A stretch of 48,374 bases of DNA from an uncultured Pseudomonadota bacterium (GCA_903844155.1 CAIMSU010000256.1:1-48374); one strand, 5' to 3'. Shown: positions 23,977 to 32,259, counted from the stretch's first letter. Made by a program: numbers and translations. The notes: generated by a model not told the origin, from the sequence alone.

Positions 23977-25973
23977 CCCTCCCTCCCCTCCCAGCCCCAC
24001 GCTCTGGTCACATCCACCTCGACGGGGGCCGGTATGAGGTGTGCGAGCCCATCGTAGTCACCAGAGGGTTGGTGATCGTCGGACCGGGGACCCTCGCGAT
24101 CACCACCCTCGGCCCGGCTTTCCTCGTCCAGCGCAGCCTGAGCTTGATGGACGTGACCGTGGAGCGCGGCGGCGGCTCTGGCGGGCTGCTGTTCGTGGCG
24201 AAGGGCGGAAAGCTGACGCTGAAAGGCGGCTCCCTGCGTGGTGCCACCGCGTGCGAGGGCTACCCGGCGGGCGTGGACGCCCAGGGCCCGGCGCTCGAAA
24301 ACCACGGTGAGCTGATCGCCTCCGGGCTGTCGTTCGAGGGCAACGCGTTCGCCAGCCTCGTCGCCTCGGATCGGTCCCACTCAGCGCTCGCCGACTGTCG
24401 CCTCGCGGGGGAGCAGACTTTCACGATCGACCTGCGCGATCACGCCGATCTCGCGCTTTTGAACGCGGCCATCGGCCCCGGCGGCGACCGTCGGACCGCA
24501 ATCCACCTCTCGGGGGCCGGCCACGCGATGCTCACCGACGTCCGCATCACCGGGCCCGGCTGCGCCATCAGCGCGCATGATGCGAGCCGGGTCGCGCTCG
24601 CCGATACAACCATCACCGGCCACACCGAGTCCGCCCTTTCTACCTATGGAACCGCCGAGGCAACCGTGGAGGGCTGCACCCTGGCCGCCAGCCCGGGTTG
24701 GGGCATCTCAACGCACGGAGCAAGCAGCGTGGACGTGGCGTCCAGCACCATCCACGATCACGACGGGATCGGCGTCGACGCGGACGGGCGCTCGCGGGTG
24801 ACCCTCGGCCCAGGCACGACCATCGAACGCGTCGGACCGGTCTGCGCCATCGCCCGTGGCACCGCCACCCTGGCGCTCCGTGGCGCTCGTCTGGTCGGGT
24901 CGGACCACGTCGTCGAGGTCACCGAACTCGGAACGATCGACGAGGAAGGCAGCGAGCTCGTCGGACCCGAGCCGCGCTGCGCGTTCGTGCTCGGGCAGTG
25001 GTGCGGCAACGTGCCGTCGGGCCCATTCGTCGAGGTGGACGGCGTCCTCCGCTACCTTTGGGATGTGCTCGGGGCGGCGCACCCGGACATCGCGGATCGG
25101 CGCGCCGTGCTTGAGCTGTTGCCGGCCCGCGTGGCCTGGGGATGGGCCAACGACACGGTGCCCGCGCCGATCGTTGCGGTGCTCCGGATAATCGCGGAGG
25201 AGCCCTCGCTGGCAACCGGAGGTCGGGTGGTGCTGGACGCCGCCTGTCGCCGGCCTGGTGCGGACCCGGCGGCACACGCGGAGATCCGGCGAATCCGCGG
25301 GCGCGACGACCCGCTTTCCCCGGTTGACTGGCGGCGGGAGAGCATGCTGTCGCTGGCCCGTCCCGCGACGGCGATCGCGGTGGATGCCCACCAGCACGTG
25401 TTTTTCGGCGATGAATCGGGTCGAGTCCTGCGAGACGGCGCAGTCTGGGCCGCAGTTGACGCCGCCGTCGTCGCGATCCGGGTGAGCCAGGACGAACCGG
25501 TGACCGTCGGCGTGGACGTCGCGGACGGGTTCGCGTGGCTCGACACGGCGGGAAAAATCCTCCTCCGCATGAGGAACACCGGCGACAACAGCTATTTCGG
25601 CGCCGAGCCCGTCACCGGCGGGCTCACCTACCTGGACCAGGGGGAGTCCGGTCACCCGACGGACCGCGCGACCCGGACAATGCAGGTTTCCTCCGGACCA
25701 TCCGGCCTCACCCACACCGAGAGCGACATCCGGCAAGGCCCGGCGGACCTCCCAGCGCCAGCCCACCGGTTCACGGACGGCACGCACCTGACCCCGGACT
25801 GGGGCCGGGTGATCCTCCACGCGGTCGACGGCACCGAGCTCGCCCGCTGGCCCGGCGACCCCGTCCGGACGCTGGCGGTCAGCCCCGGACCAAACCGGCG
25901 GGTGTGGCTGGTCTTTGACGACGGAACGTGCGCCCACGTCGCGATCGTCGACCAGCTGGCAACGCCTTCGTGA
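23973..25973 (+). CDS. Parallel beta-helix protein of unknown role in haem operon
   Basis: A 666-residue protein without a signal peptide, so probably cytoplasmic. Residues ~20-330 show a right-handed parallel beta-helix pattern: repeated short strands with small residues and Asn/Ser/Thr turns (LTDVRITGPGCAISAHDASR, LADTTITGHTESALSTYGTA, VASSTIHDHDGIGVDADGRS). Residues ~340-460 look alpha-helical. The C-terminus (~465-666) looks beta-rich, perhaps propeller-like (TAIAVDAHQHVFFGDESGRVL, GFAWLDTAGKILLRM). I recognise no catalytic motif. Its ATG overlaps the hemD stop (ATGA), and hemN follows after 66 bp, so it is translated with haem enzymes. Such helices often bind polysaccharide, but here a scaffolding or sensing role is equally possible. 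Confidence 0.65.
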   Translation: MTLPPLPAPRSGHIHLDGGRYEVCEPIVVTRGLVIVGPGTLAITTLGPAFLVQRSLSLMDVTVERGGGSGGLLFVAKGGKLTLKGGSLRGATACEGYPAGVDAQGPALENHGELIASGLSFEGNAFASLVASDRSHSALADCRLAGEQTFTIDLRDHADLALLNAAIGPGGDRRTAIHLSGAGHAMLTDVRITGPGCAISAHDASRVALADTTITGHTESALSTYGTAEATVEGCTLAASPGWGISTHGASSVDVASSTIHDHDGIGVDADGRSRVTLGPGTTIERVGPVCAIARGTATLALRGARLVGSDHVVEVTELGTIDEEGSELVGPEPRCAFVLGQWCGNVPSGPFVEVDGVLRYLWDVLGAAHPDIADRRAVLELLPARVAWGWANDTVPAPIVAVLRIIAEEPSLATGGRVVLDAACRRPGADPAAHAEIRRIRGRDDPLSPVDWRRESMLSLARPATAIAVDAHQHVFFGDESGRVLRDGAVWAAVDAAVVAIRVSQDEPVTVGVDVADGFAWLDTAGKILLRMRNTGDNSYFGAEPVTGGLTYLDQGESGHPTDRATRTMQVSSGPSGLTHTESDIRQGPADLPAPAHRFTDGTHLTPDWGRVILHAVDGTELARWPGDPVRTLAVSPGPNRRVWLVFDDGTCAHVAIVDQLATPS

Positions 25974-26039
25974 CGCCCCGTTGACGCCCGCGCGCGTGCC
26001 CGCGCTTAGTTCCAACCCAAGCCCGCAAAGGAGCCCGCC

Positions 26040-27398
26040 GTGACCGCCGCCTCGTCGACCGACCTCCTCGTCCGCCCGCCCGACGCGCTCGTCGAGAAGT
26101 ACCGCACCCGCGCGCCTCGCTACACGTCCTACCCCACCGCACCGCAATTCAAGGCGATCGCGGCTGCGGATGTCGACACCGCCCTCGCCCGGGGCGACGG
26201 CCCGCTGTCGCTGTACGTCCACATCCCGTTCTGCAAGACGCTCTGCCTCTACTGCGGCTGCCACGTGGAGATCCAGGGAAAACGCAGCATCGGCGCGTTG
26301 TATGTGGACGGCCTGCTCCGCGAGCTGGACCTGCTGTGCGAGCGCCTACCGCCCGGCCGGCCCCTCGCCCAGCTCGCGCTCGGCGGCGGCACGCCAACGT
26401 TCCTGCTGCCCGAGGACATGGCGCGGTTGATCGAGGGGATTCGCCGAAGGCTGCCGTTCATCGACGCCGGCGACTATTCCATCGAGATCGACCCGCGCAC
26501 CGTGGACGTCGACTACCTGAACACCCTCGTCAACATCGGCTTCAACCGGTACTCTTTCGGCGTCCAGGACTTCGACGAGGAGGTGCTGGAGACGGTCAAG
26601 CGACGACAGACGGAGGCGGTCGTTCGGCGCGCGCTCGAGAGCCTGCGCGCGCGCGGAGACTTCCAGATCAACCTCGACCTGATGTACGGCCTGCCGCACC
26701 AGGACCCCGAGCGTTTCGGGCGTTCGCTCGACATCGTGACGGACCTGCGGCCATCGCGCATCGCGCTGTTCCAGTACGCGCACGTGCCCTGGATGAAACC
26801 CGCGCAAAAGGTCCTCGAGAAGTCGGGAATTCCCCAGAGCGACGTCAAGTCGCAGCTTTTTGCGCTCACGAACGACCGCCTGCGCGCCGCCGGCTACCAC
26901 GCCATCGGCATGGACCACTTCGCGCTGGACGGGGACGAGCTGGTCAGCGGCCAGAAATCCGGTACGCTCCAGCGTAATTTCATGGGCTACACGACGGGCG
27001 CGGGCCTCGACCAGATCGGAATCGGCGTGAGCTCCATCGGGTACTTCGGCGGGGTGTACGCGCAGAACCTGAAGAAGCGGGAGGACTGGCAGGCACGCAT
27101 CGACGCCAACGAGCTGCCCGTCGAGCGCGGGCTGGTGTTGACCGACGAGGACTTGCGGCGGCGCAGGCTGATCATGGCGCTGTTCTGCAACTTCGCGGTG
27201 CGCTGGCCCGCCGGCGAGGACTACGGCGCTGAGTTGGACCGGCTGCGACCGCTGGAGGCCGACGGGCTCTGCGTGCTGCACGACGACGGCGTGGACGTGA
27301 CGACGTTGGGACGGCACTTCATCCGGAACATCTGCTCGATCTTCGATGCGTATTTTGAGAGCGACGTGGGGGCGAGGCGGTATTCGGTCACGGCGTAG
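26040..27398 (+). CDS. hemN: Oxygen-independent coproporphyrinogen III oxidase
   Basis: A 452-residue radical-SAM enzyme that decarboxylates coproporphyrinogen III to protoporphyrinogen IX without oxygen. The cluster motif is YVHIPFCKTLCLYCGC, with Cys65, Cys69 and Cys72 (CX3CX2C) plus the HemN-specific Cys74. GGGTPTFL (SAM binding), EIDPRTVD, NRYSFGVQDFDEEV and the C-terminal GRHFIRNICSIFDAY agree with true HemN and not with the HemW look-alikes. I choose the GTG at 26040 because AAAGGAG at 26027-26033 is a strong ribosome-binding site six bases upstream. Together with an FAD protoporphyrinogen oxidase it indicates a mix of anaerobic and oxygen-using haem steps. Confidence 0.95.
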   Translation: MTAASSTDLLVRPPDALVEKYRTRAPRYTSYPTAPQFKAIAAADVDTALARGDGPLSLYVHIPFCKTLCLYCGCHVEIQGKRSIGALYVDGLLRELDLLCERLPPGRPLAQLALGGGTPTFLLPEDMARLIEGIRRRLPFIDAGDYSIEIDPRTVDVDYLNTLVNIGFNRYSFGVQDFDEEVLETVKRRQTEAVVRRALESLRARGDFQINLDLMYGLPHQDPERFGRSLDIVTDLRPSRIALFQYAHVPWMKPAQKVLEKSGIPQSDVKSQLFALTNDRLRAAGYHAIGMDHFALDGDELVSGQKSGTLQRNFMGYTTGAGLDQIGIGVSSIGYFGGVYAQNLKKREDWQARIDANELPVERGLVLTDEDLRRRRLIMALFCNFAVRWPAGEDYGAELDRLRPLEADGLCVLHDDGVDVTTLGRHFIRNICSIFDAYFESDVGARRYSVTA

Positions 27399-27427
27399 GC
27401 GAGGTCCGCGAGAGCAACCGGGAGCGA

Positions 27428-27500
27428 TCTACCACAATTGCAGAGAGAGCTTCTGGTACATCACCGATGTACCAGACGCTCTCTCTGCAATTGTGGTAGA
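27428..27500. repeat. Palindromic element E, complete copy 1
   Basis: A 73-bp palindrome: 35-base arms (27428-27462 and 27466-27500) with one mismatch and a 3-base loop (ACC). The arm reads TCTACCACAATTG, a GAGA-rich core, then TTCTGGTACATC. It is intergenic, 29 bp after hemN and 43 bp from the convergent lipoprotein gene. There is no T-run, so it is not a standard terminator. The flanks GCGAT (left) and CCCTGGA (right) are shared with the copy at 30139, so the unit may extend beyond the arms. No transposase or inverted-repeat target duplication is visible. Confidence 0.95.
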
Positions 27501-27543
27501 CCCCTGGACCCCGCGAAGGGGTCATCGGTCAAGGCGTGAGGGG

Positions 27544-28071
27544 TCAGGGAGAGTAGGGGTCGACGTGGGCATCGACTTCAGCGGAGCTCCCGAGGCCGTC
27601 CGCTGTCGTGACGTACTGCCAGACGTCATAGGGCTGACTGGAGTCCGGGACGCTGAGGAAGAACTCGACCACGCCACCGTCGATCAAGGCGAAGGCGCCC
27701 GACCCCGGGATGATGGTGACGATCGGCATCTGGCCGTACGTCAGCGAGGTTCCCGTCACGTCGAGAATGTTGTAGGTCAGCGTCCCGTCCACCAGCGCAG
27801 TAGCGTCCGCGTCGGACCACTGCGACCGGCAGTCGACTACCAGCCCGAGCTGCGGCTCCCTGACCCAGGCGCATGTGGGATCGGCGACGGGCACCAGCGT
27901 CGGCGGGGCGGTATCCGCGGGCTGCAGGCCAGTGTCCCCCGAGTCCGTGGCCACCGTTGAGTCGGTAAAAACTACCGAATCACCCGCCAACCCCGGCTTC
28001 CCGACTCCCGCACACCCCGCCAACGCCCAACCGAGCGCGCCGAAACCGAGCAGGGGCAAAGCGGCGTTCAC
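27544..28071 (-). CDS. Lipoprotein of unknown function between repeats R and E
   Basis: A 175-residue lipoprotein: leader MNAALPLLGFGALGWALAGC with lipobox LAGC (Cys20), then a Ser/Asp/Thr-rich tether (DSVVFTDSTVATDSGDTG) like those of other lipoproteins in the window. The mature domain (~65-175) is beta-rich with a Cys pair (PTCAWVREPQLGLVVDC) and resembles an Ig-like or adhesin fold; no family is recognised. The GTG start lies inside the 55-bp repeat R1, and the stop is 43 bp from palindrome E. A decayed relative of its 5' end lies at 30281-30337. The start is the least certain part. Confidence 0.65.
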   Translation of the reverse strand: MNAALPLLGFGALGWALAGCAGVGKPGLAGDSVVFTDSTVATDSGDTGLQPADTAPPTLVPVADPTCAWVREPQLGLVVDCRSQWSDADATALVDGTLTYNILDVTGTSLTYGQMPIVTIIPGSGAFALIDGGVVEFFLSVPDSSQPYDVWQYVTTADGLGSSAEVDAHVDPYSP

Positions 28072-28112
28072 AGCAGACGACGTAACCCGCGAGGATCGGA
28101 GCTAGCCGCCCC
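28058..28112. repeat. Direct repeat R, copy 1
   Basis: A 55-bp repeat shared with 30324-30378: the outer 21 bases and the last 18 bases (ATCGGAGCTAGCCGCCCC) are identical in both copies, while the central 16 bases differ. It overlaps the first codons and upstream region of the minus-strand lipoprotein gene and ends 23 bp before hemB. The conserved outer parts and variable middle suggest a duplicated promoter/start region or an element end. Confidence 0.9.
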
Positions 28113-28135
28113 AACCCGGCAGGTTAGCCGCGCCC

Positions 28136-29161
28136 ATGCCCAGCCCCGCGTCCCCCATCGCCCATCGCCCCCTCCCTGCCAATCGCCTCCGTCGCCTCCG
28201 AAAAAGCGAGTCCATCCTTCGCTTGTTGACCGAAACGGACGTCCCCGCGCGCTGCCTCATCCCCGTCTGGTTCATCGTCGACGGGGTCGGGGTCGCGGCC
28301 GAGGTCCCGGCGGGCGGCGGGATGTGGCGGTACAGCGTCGATCAGTTGCCTATGCAAGCGGCCCGAGCGAAGGCGGGCGGGGCCGAGGCGGTCATGCTTT
28401 TTGGCGTGCCCGAGACGAAGGGAATGCACCACGCCACCGATCCCAACGGGCTCGTCGCCAGCGCGGCGCGGGCGCTGAAGGCGGATCCGGTGGGGTCCAA
28501 GCTGACGATCTTCGCAGATGTGTGTCTCTGCTCCTACACGCCGGACGGGCACTGCGGGGTCTGGCACGATGGGCCCGGGCACGGAATCTCCGGCGGGCAC
28601 GTGGACAATGACGCCTCCACAGCCGTACTCGCCGAGATGGCCGTTGTGTTGGCCGCCGCAGGGGTGGACGTTGTCTCGCCAAGCGACATGATGGACGGGC
28701 GCATCTCTACAATCCGCCAGGCGCTCGACGACGCCGGCTTTGAGTACACGTTGCTCTGTTCCTACGCCGCAAAGATGGCGAGCGCGTTCTACGGCCCGTT
28801 CCGCCTCGCCGCCGAATCCGCGCCCCAGCACGGTGACCGCCGCGGCTACCAGATGAACCCCGCGAATCGCCGCGAAGCCGCGCGCGAGATCAAGGCCGAC
28901 GTACTCGAAGGCGCCGACATGCTGCTCATCAAGCCCGCGCTCACCAACCTCGACCTCATCCGTGAGTGTCGCGACCGCTGGGACCTGCCCATTGTCGCGT
29001 ACCAGGTCAGCGGCGAGTACGCGATGGTGCGCGAGGCGGCAAACGCAGGCCGCATCGACTTCGCACGCGCGGCGCGCGAGACCCTCGTCTCCATCCGACG
29101 CGCCGGCGCGGACCTTGTCGTCACCTATCTGACCGACGATGTGTGGGCAGGCCGAGTGTAG
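28136..29161 (+). CDS. hemB: Delta-aminolevulinic acid dehydratase (porphobilinogen synthase)
   Basis: A 341-residue HemB, which condenses two ALA molecules to porphobilinogen. The zinc-type Cys motif DVCLCSYTPDGHC (Cys130, Cys132, Cys140) is present, so it is a zinc enzyme rather than the Mg-only type. Active-site lysines are in SYAAKMASAFYGPFR (Lys213) and MLLIKPALTNLDLI (Lys266). SPSDMMDGRI and YQVSGEYAM are also family landmarks. Length is normal. It is on the plus strand, after repeat R1 and separated from the hemD-hemN operon by the lipoprotein gene and palindrome E, so it is probably transcribed on its own. Confidence 0.97.
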   Translation: MPSPASPIAHRPLPANRLRRLRKSESILRLLTETDVPARCLIPVWFIVDGVGVAAEVPAGGGMWRYSVDQLPMQAARAKAGGAEAVMLFGVPETKGMHHATDPNGLVASAARALKADPVGSKLTIFADVCLCSYTPDGHCGVWHDGPGHGISGGHVDNDASTAVLAEMAVVLAAAGVDVVSPSDMMDGRISTIRQALDDAGFEYTLLCSYAAKMASAFYGPFRLAAESAPQHGDRRGYQMNPANRREAAREIKADVLEGADMLLIKPALTNLDLIRECRDRWDLPIVAYQVSGEYAMVREAANAGRIDFARAARETLVSIRRAGADLVVTYLTDDVWAGRV

Positions 29162-29176
29162 CCCTCGGCCGCGCTG

Positions 29177-30076
29177 TCAGTTGCTTGCGCCCGCGTGCGC
29201 GACCGCCCAGTCGATGGCCGCTACGTAGTTCCCGGTGTCCAGCGACTTGATCGTCAGATCCGAATTCATCGCCCAGATCGTCGGGTAGCCGGTGATCGGC
29301 AGCCACCGCGCGAACTTCTGCTTCTCGTCCGCGACCACCGCGATCTTCTTGTTGGGGAACGTGTTGTCCCAGGCTTGCAGGAACGACTCGTCAACGGTCG
29401 CAGACTGGTCGGTCTGGTCGATGACCTCGATCCACAACACAGAGCCGTTCTTGACGTCGTCGCGGATCTGCGCCAGGCCGGGATCCGACGCAGTGTAGCT
29501 GTCGAAGTAACTTGCCTGGCCCGCCATCAGCTTCGCCATCTCCTGGCAATAGTAGCACCAGCCTGCCGAGACATCGATGATGACCGGCTTGCCCTGGCCG
29601 CCGTAGTCGTAGAAATCAAACGGTTCGCCGTACTGATCGTAGCTGACATACTCGGGCAAGGTACCACCTTTGGCGGCATTGCCCGCCCAGCCCGGGTCCG
29701 TGATCGCCGCCTTATCGGTATTGTAGGGCCAACCACCGATATAGATGACGTCCGAGGCGTCGAGGGGATCGTGGCCGGATTGGACCTCGGCGAAGTCCGA
29801 GTACCCATCACTGTCTGTGTCCGCAGAGAGCGGGTCGGTGCCGGCGGAGACCTCCTCGCCGTCGTTGAGCCCGTCGCCATCGGTGTCGGGGTTGGTCGGG
29901 TCGGTGCCGTTGACCGCCTCGGCTGCGTCCGACACACCATCGCCGTCGGTGTCGACGCCCGAGACGGCGCTGTCACCGGAGGTCGTGGTGTCGTTGCCGT
30001 TGTTCCCGTGGTTGCCCGGGGATTTTGTCGGGGTGCAGGCGGTCGAGAGCAGGAGGGGCAACGCGAGCAGGGTCAT
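29177..30076 (-). CDS. Thioredoxin-fold lipoprotein with calcium-type repeats
   Basis: A 299-residue lipoprotein. I choose the ATG at 30076 because the lipoprotein leader MTLLALPLLLSTAC starts there; longer frames only translate palindrome E. The N-terminal third holds thrombospondin type-3-like calcium repeats (DTDGDGVSDAAEAVNGTDPTNPDTDGDGLNDG region, ~residues 38-95). The C-terminal part is a thioredoxin fold with VSAGWCYYCQEM (CxxC near residue 170) and a later ITGYPTIWAMNSD carrying the cis-Pro loop. It is likely an extracytoplasmic thiol-disulphide oxidoreductase on the outer membrane. It converges with hemB, leaving 15 bp between them. Confidence 0.82.
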   Translation of the reverse strand: MTLLALPLLLSTACTPTKSPGNHGNNGNDTTTSGDSAVSGVDTDGDGVSDAAEAVNGTDPTNPDTDGDGLNDGEEVSAGTDPLSADTDSDGYSDFAEVQSGHDPLDASDVIYIGGWPYNTDKAAITDPGWAGNAAKGGTLPEYVSYDQYGEPFDFYDYGGQGKPVIIDVSAGWCYYCQEMAKLMAGQASYFDSYTASDPGLAQIRDDVKNGSVLWIEVIDQTDQSATVDESFLQAWDNTFPNKKIAVVADEKQKFARWLPITGYPTIWAMNSDLTIKSLDTGNYVAAIDWAVAHAGASN

Positions 30077-30138
30077 CGGGGCTCCGGGACGAGGCCTGAG
30101 GGTAACACCGGCTGGGCCGGCTACGTCGTGCATCGGCG

Positions 30139-30213
30139 ATCGACCACAATTGCAGAGAGCATTTCTGGCACATCTGCGATGTGCCGGAAATGCTCTCTGC
30201 AATTGTGGTCGAT
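30139..30213. repeat. Palindromic element E, complete copy 2
   Basis: A 75-bp palindrome: 36-base arms (30139-30174 and 30178-30213) with one G-T wobble and a 3-base loop (TGC). It begins ATCGACCACAATTGC and ends GCAATTGTGGTCGAT. It is between two minus-strand genes, 62 bp upstream of the thioredoxin-like lipoprotein start. Relative to copy 1, several base pairs have changed on both arms at once (TCTA/TAGA to TCGA/TCGA; GGTACATC/GATGTACC to GGCACATC/GATGTGCC), so pairing is kept. Confidence 0.95.
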
Positions 30214-30280
30214 CCCTGGAAAACCTGGTTGGTGCGGGACGAGGTACCCAGGTGGTTGTTCGTGGTGGGCTCGGTCGTGC

Positions 30281-30337
30281 TCACGTCGGGCCGACGCCCG
30301 CGCCCCCGAACCCGCCCCCAACTAAAGCGGCGTTCAC
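30281..30337 (-). pseudogene. Decayed 5' end of an R-type lipoprotein reading frame
   Basis: In repeat R2 the same GTGAACGCCGCTTT start is present as in the lipoprotein gene at 28071, but here the frame stops after 18 codons (MNAALVGGGFGGAGVGPT). Its first five residues and the later G-F-G and Gly positions match the intact leader MNAALPLLGFGALG. Repeat E lies 68 bp beyond the stop. I read this as the remnant of a duplicated lipoprotein gene that lost most of its body. The similarity after the shared repeat is short and could be chance. Confidence 0.4.
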
Positions 30338-30378
30338 AGCAGACAGTGAGCCCGGCGCGAATCGGAGCTAGCCGCCCC
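30324..30378. repeat. Direct repeat R, copy 2
   Basis: A 55-bp repeat matching 28058-28112: the first 21 and last 18 bases are identical, the central 16 diverged. It is in the same orientation as copy 1 and overlaps the hutU stop codon (30368-30370). Palindrome E lies 110 bp to its left. The two R copies bracket hemB and the thioredoxin-like gene as direct repeats 2266 bp apart. Confidence 0.9.
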
Positions 30379-32062
30379 GAAGCCCCGGAATCTTCACGCC
30401 CCGGCTGATCGCGACCTCTTTCGCGCGCTCGTACCCGGCGTCGACGTGGCGGAACACGCCCATCGCCGGGTCGCCGAGCAGCACACGTTCGAGTCGGCGG
30501 GCGGCTTCGGGGGTGCCGTCGGCGACGATGACCTGGCCGGCGTGCAGCGAATAGCCGATTCCAACGCCGCCTCCGTGGTGATAGCTCACCCACGAGGCAC
30601 CGTTGACCGCGTTGACGAGCGCGTTGAGGATCGGCCAGTCCGCGACGGCGTCTGTGCCGTCCAGCATGCCCTCGGTCTCGCGGTTGGGGCTCGCGACGCT
30701 GCCGCAGTCGAGGTGATCGCGGCCGATGACGATCGGGGCCTTGACGCGTCCCGAGGCGACGAGCTCGTTGAACGCCAGGCCGGCGCGGTGCCGCTCGCCG
30801 TAGCCGAGCCAGCAGATACGGGCGGGCAAGCCCTGGAATTGGATGCGCTGCTGGGCCATGCGGATCCAGCGGTGCAGGCCGACGTCGTCGGGGAAGAGCT
30901 TCAGGACAGCTTCGTCGGTGAGGCGGATGTCCTCGGGATCGCCGGAGAGGGCGACCCAGCGGAAGGGGCCGCGGCCCTCGCAGAACTGGGGACGGATGTA
31001 GGCAGGGACGAAGCCGGGAAAGTCAAAGGCGTTCGCCTCGCCGCCCTCGACGGCACCCGCGCGCAGGTTGTTGCCGTAGTCGAAGACGTGGCTGCCGGCC
31101 CGCTTCATCGCCAGCATCGCGCGAACATGGACGGCCATGGTGGCGTGGGAGCGGCGGGTGTACTCGGCGGGGTCGCGCGTGCGCAGCTCCGCAGCTTCAT
31201 CGAGGGTCATTGCCGATGGGATGTAGGAGAGCGGGTCGTGGGCGCTGGTCTGGTCGGTGACGAGGTCGGGGGTGATGCCACGCGCGGCGATCTCGGTGTA
31301 GACGTCCGCGGCGTTGCCGATAACCCCCACGGAACGGGCGTTTCCAGCAGCCCGGTAGCGCTCGACGCGCGCGAGGGCGTCGTCCAGGTCCACGGCCAGC
31401 TCGTCGAGGTAGCCGGAGTCGAGCCGCTTTTGTGCGCGCGAGCGGTCCACCTCGACGCCAAGGTAGGTCGCACCGGCAAAAACGGCCGCGAGGGGCTGTG
31501 CGCCGCCCATCCCGCCCAGGCCACCGGAGAGCACGAGCCGACCCTTCAGGGAACCACCTGCCGCGTTCGGCGAAGCCGAAGAAGAAAAGTGCTGGCGTCC
31601 CGCCTCGGCAAACGTCTCGTACGTCCCCTGCACGATGCCCTGCGAGCCGATGTAGATCCAGCTCCCGGCCGTCATCTGGCCGTACATCATCAGACCCCGC
31701 TGCTCCAGGTCCCGAAAGTGCTCCCACGTCGCCCATTTTCCGACGAGGTTGGAGTTCGCGATGAGCACGCGCGGCGCGTCCGGGTGCGTGCCGACGATGC
31801 CGACGGGCTTGCCAGACTGCACGAGCAGCGTCTCGTCGTCCCGCAGATCACGCAGCGAAGCGCAGATGCGATCGAAGCTCGGCCAATCCCGCGCGGCCTT
31901 GCCCGTGCCGCCGTAGACGACCAGATCGCCCGGTCGCTCGGCCACTTCCGGGTCGAGGTTGTTGTGCAGCATCCGCAGCGCGGCCTCCTGCACCCAACCG
32001 CGGCAGGAGAGCGAGCTACCGCGAGCGGCTCGCAGGACGCGCGGTCCGGTGAGGTCCGCCAC
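30368..32062 (-). CDS. hutU: Urocanate hydratase
   Basis: A 564-residue urocanase, second enzyme of histidine degradation, converting urocanate to imidazolonepropionate with tightly bound NAD+. The family start ([34 protein letters not shown] region) and [43 protein letters not shown] and [12 protein letters not shown] are all present. I place the start at the GTG at 32062, which gives the usual family length and lies five bases after the upstream stop; longer frames run into the small upstream gene. hutH, hutI and hutG are not in the window. Repeat R2 overlaps its stop codon. Confidence 0.95.
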   Translation of the reverse strand: MADLTGPRVLRAARGSSLSCRGWVQEAALRMLHNNLDPEVAERPGDLVVYGGTGKAARDWPSFDRICASLRDLRDDETLLVQSGKPVGIVGTHPDAPRVLIANSNLVGKWATWEHFRDLEQRGLMMYGQMTAGSWIYIGSQGIVQGTYETFAEAGRQHFSSSASPNAAGGSLKGRLVLSGGLGGMGGAQPLAAVFAGATYLGVEVDRSRAQKRLDSGYLDELAVDLDDALARVERYRAAGNARSVGVIGNAADVYTEIAARGITPDLVTDQTSAHDPLSYIPSAMTLDEAAELRTRDPAEYTRRSHATMAVHVRAMLAMKRAGSHVFDYGNNLRAGAVEGGEANAFDFPGFVPAYIRPQFCEGRGPFRWVALSGDPEDIRLTDEAVLKLFPDDVGLHRWIRMAQQRIQFQGLPARICWLGYGERHRAGLAFNELVASGRVKAPIVIGRDHLDCGSVASPNRETEGMLDGTDAVADWPILNALVNAVNGASWVSYHHGGGVGIGYSLHAGQVIVADGTPEAARRLERVLLGDPAMGVFRHVDAGYERAKEVAISRGVKIPGLRGG

Positions 32063-32067
32063 CTGCC

Positions 32068-32259
32068 CTACTCGTCGTGGCTCTGCTGACCCGCACGGAA
32101 CCACACGGCCTGCATCCGCACGCCGGACTCCTCGCCCTGCTTGGAGCAATCCTCGACGCCCTTGAGCCACTCGTCGTACTGCTCGCGCGTCACGCGGCCC
32201 TCGGCGATGAAGCGCTCGACATAGCGGACGTCAAAGAGGGTATCGTCAACCTGGGACAT
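32068..32259 (-). CDS. Small protein of unknown function upstream of hutU
   Basis: A 63-residue acidic, mostly helical protein ([31 protein letters not shown] in two halves) with no recognised family. A CCGGAG ribosome-binding site precedes the ATG at 32259. It lies between rpoZ and hutU on the same strand with 51-bp and 5-bp gaps, so it is probably co-transcribed. The pattern [19 protein letters not shown] resembles short helical regulators of no fixed function. Confidence 0.65.
   Translation of the reverse strand: MSQVDDTLFDVRYVERFIAEGRVTREQYDEWLKGVEDCSKQGEESGVRMQAVWFRAGQQSHDE

Noticed and set aside
27428-27500. E palindromes as ordinary transcription terminators
   Set aside because: No T-run on either strand, a single arm exists inside an operon, and arms are much longer than typical terminators.
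30077-30202. Longer start for the thioredoxin-like lipoprotein
   Set aside because: The extra residues only translate palindrome E; a clean lipoprotein signal starts at the ATG at 30076.
27428-30213. E palindromes as integron attC sites
   Set aside because: No RYYYAAC/GTTRRRY core sites, nearly perfect symmetry without the usual extrahelical bases, and no integrase.
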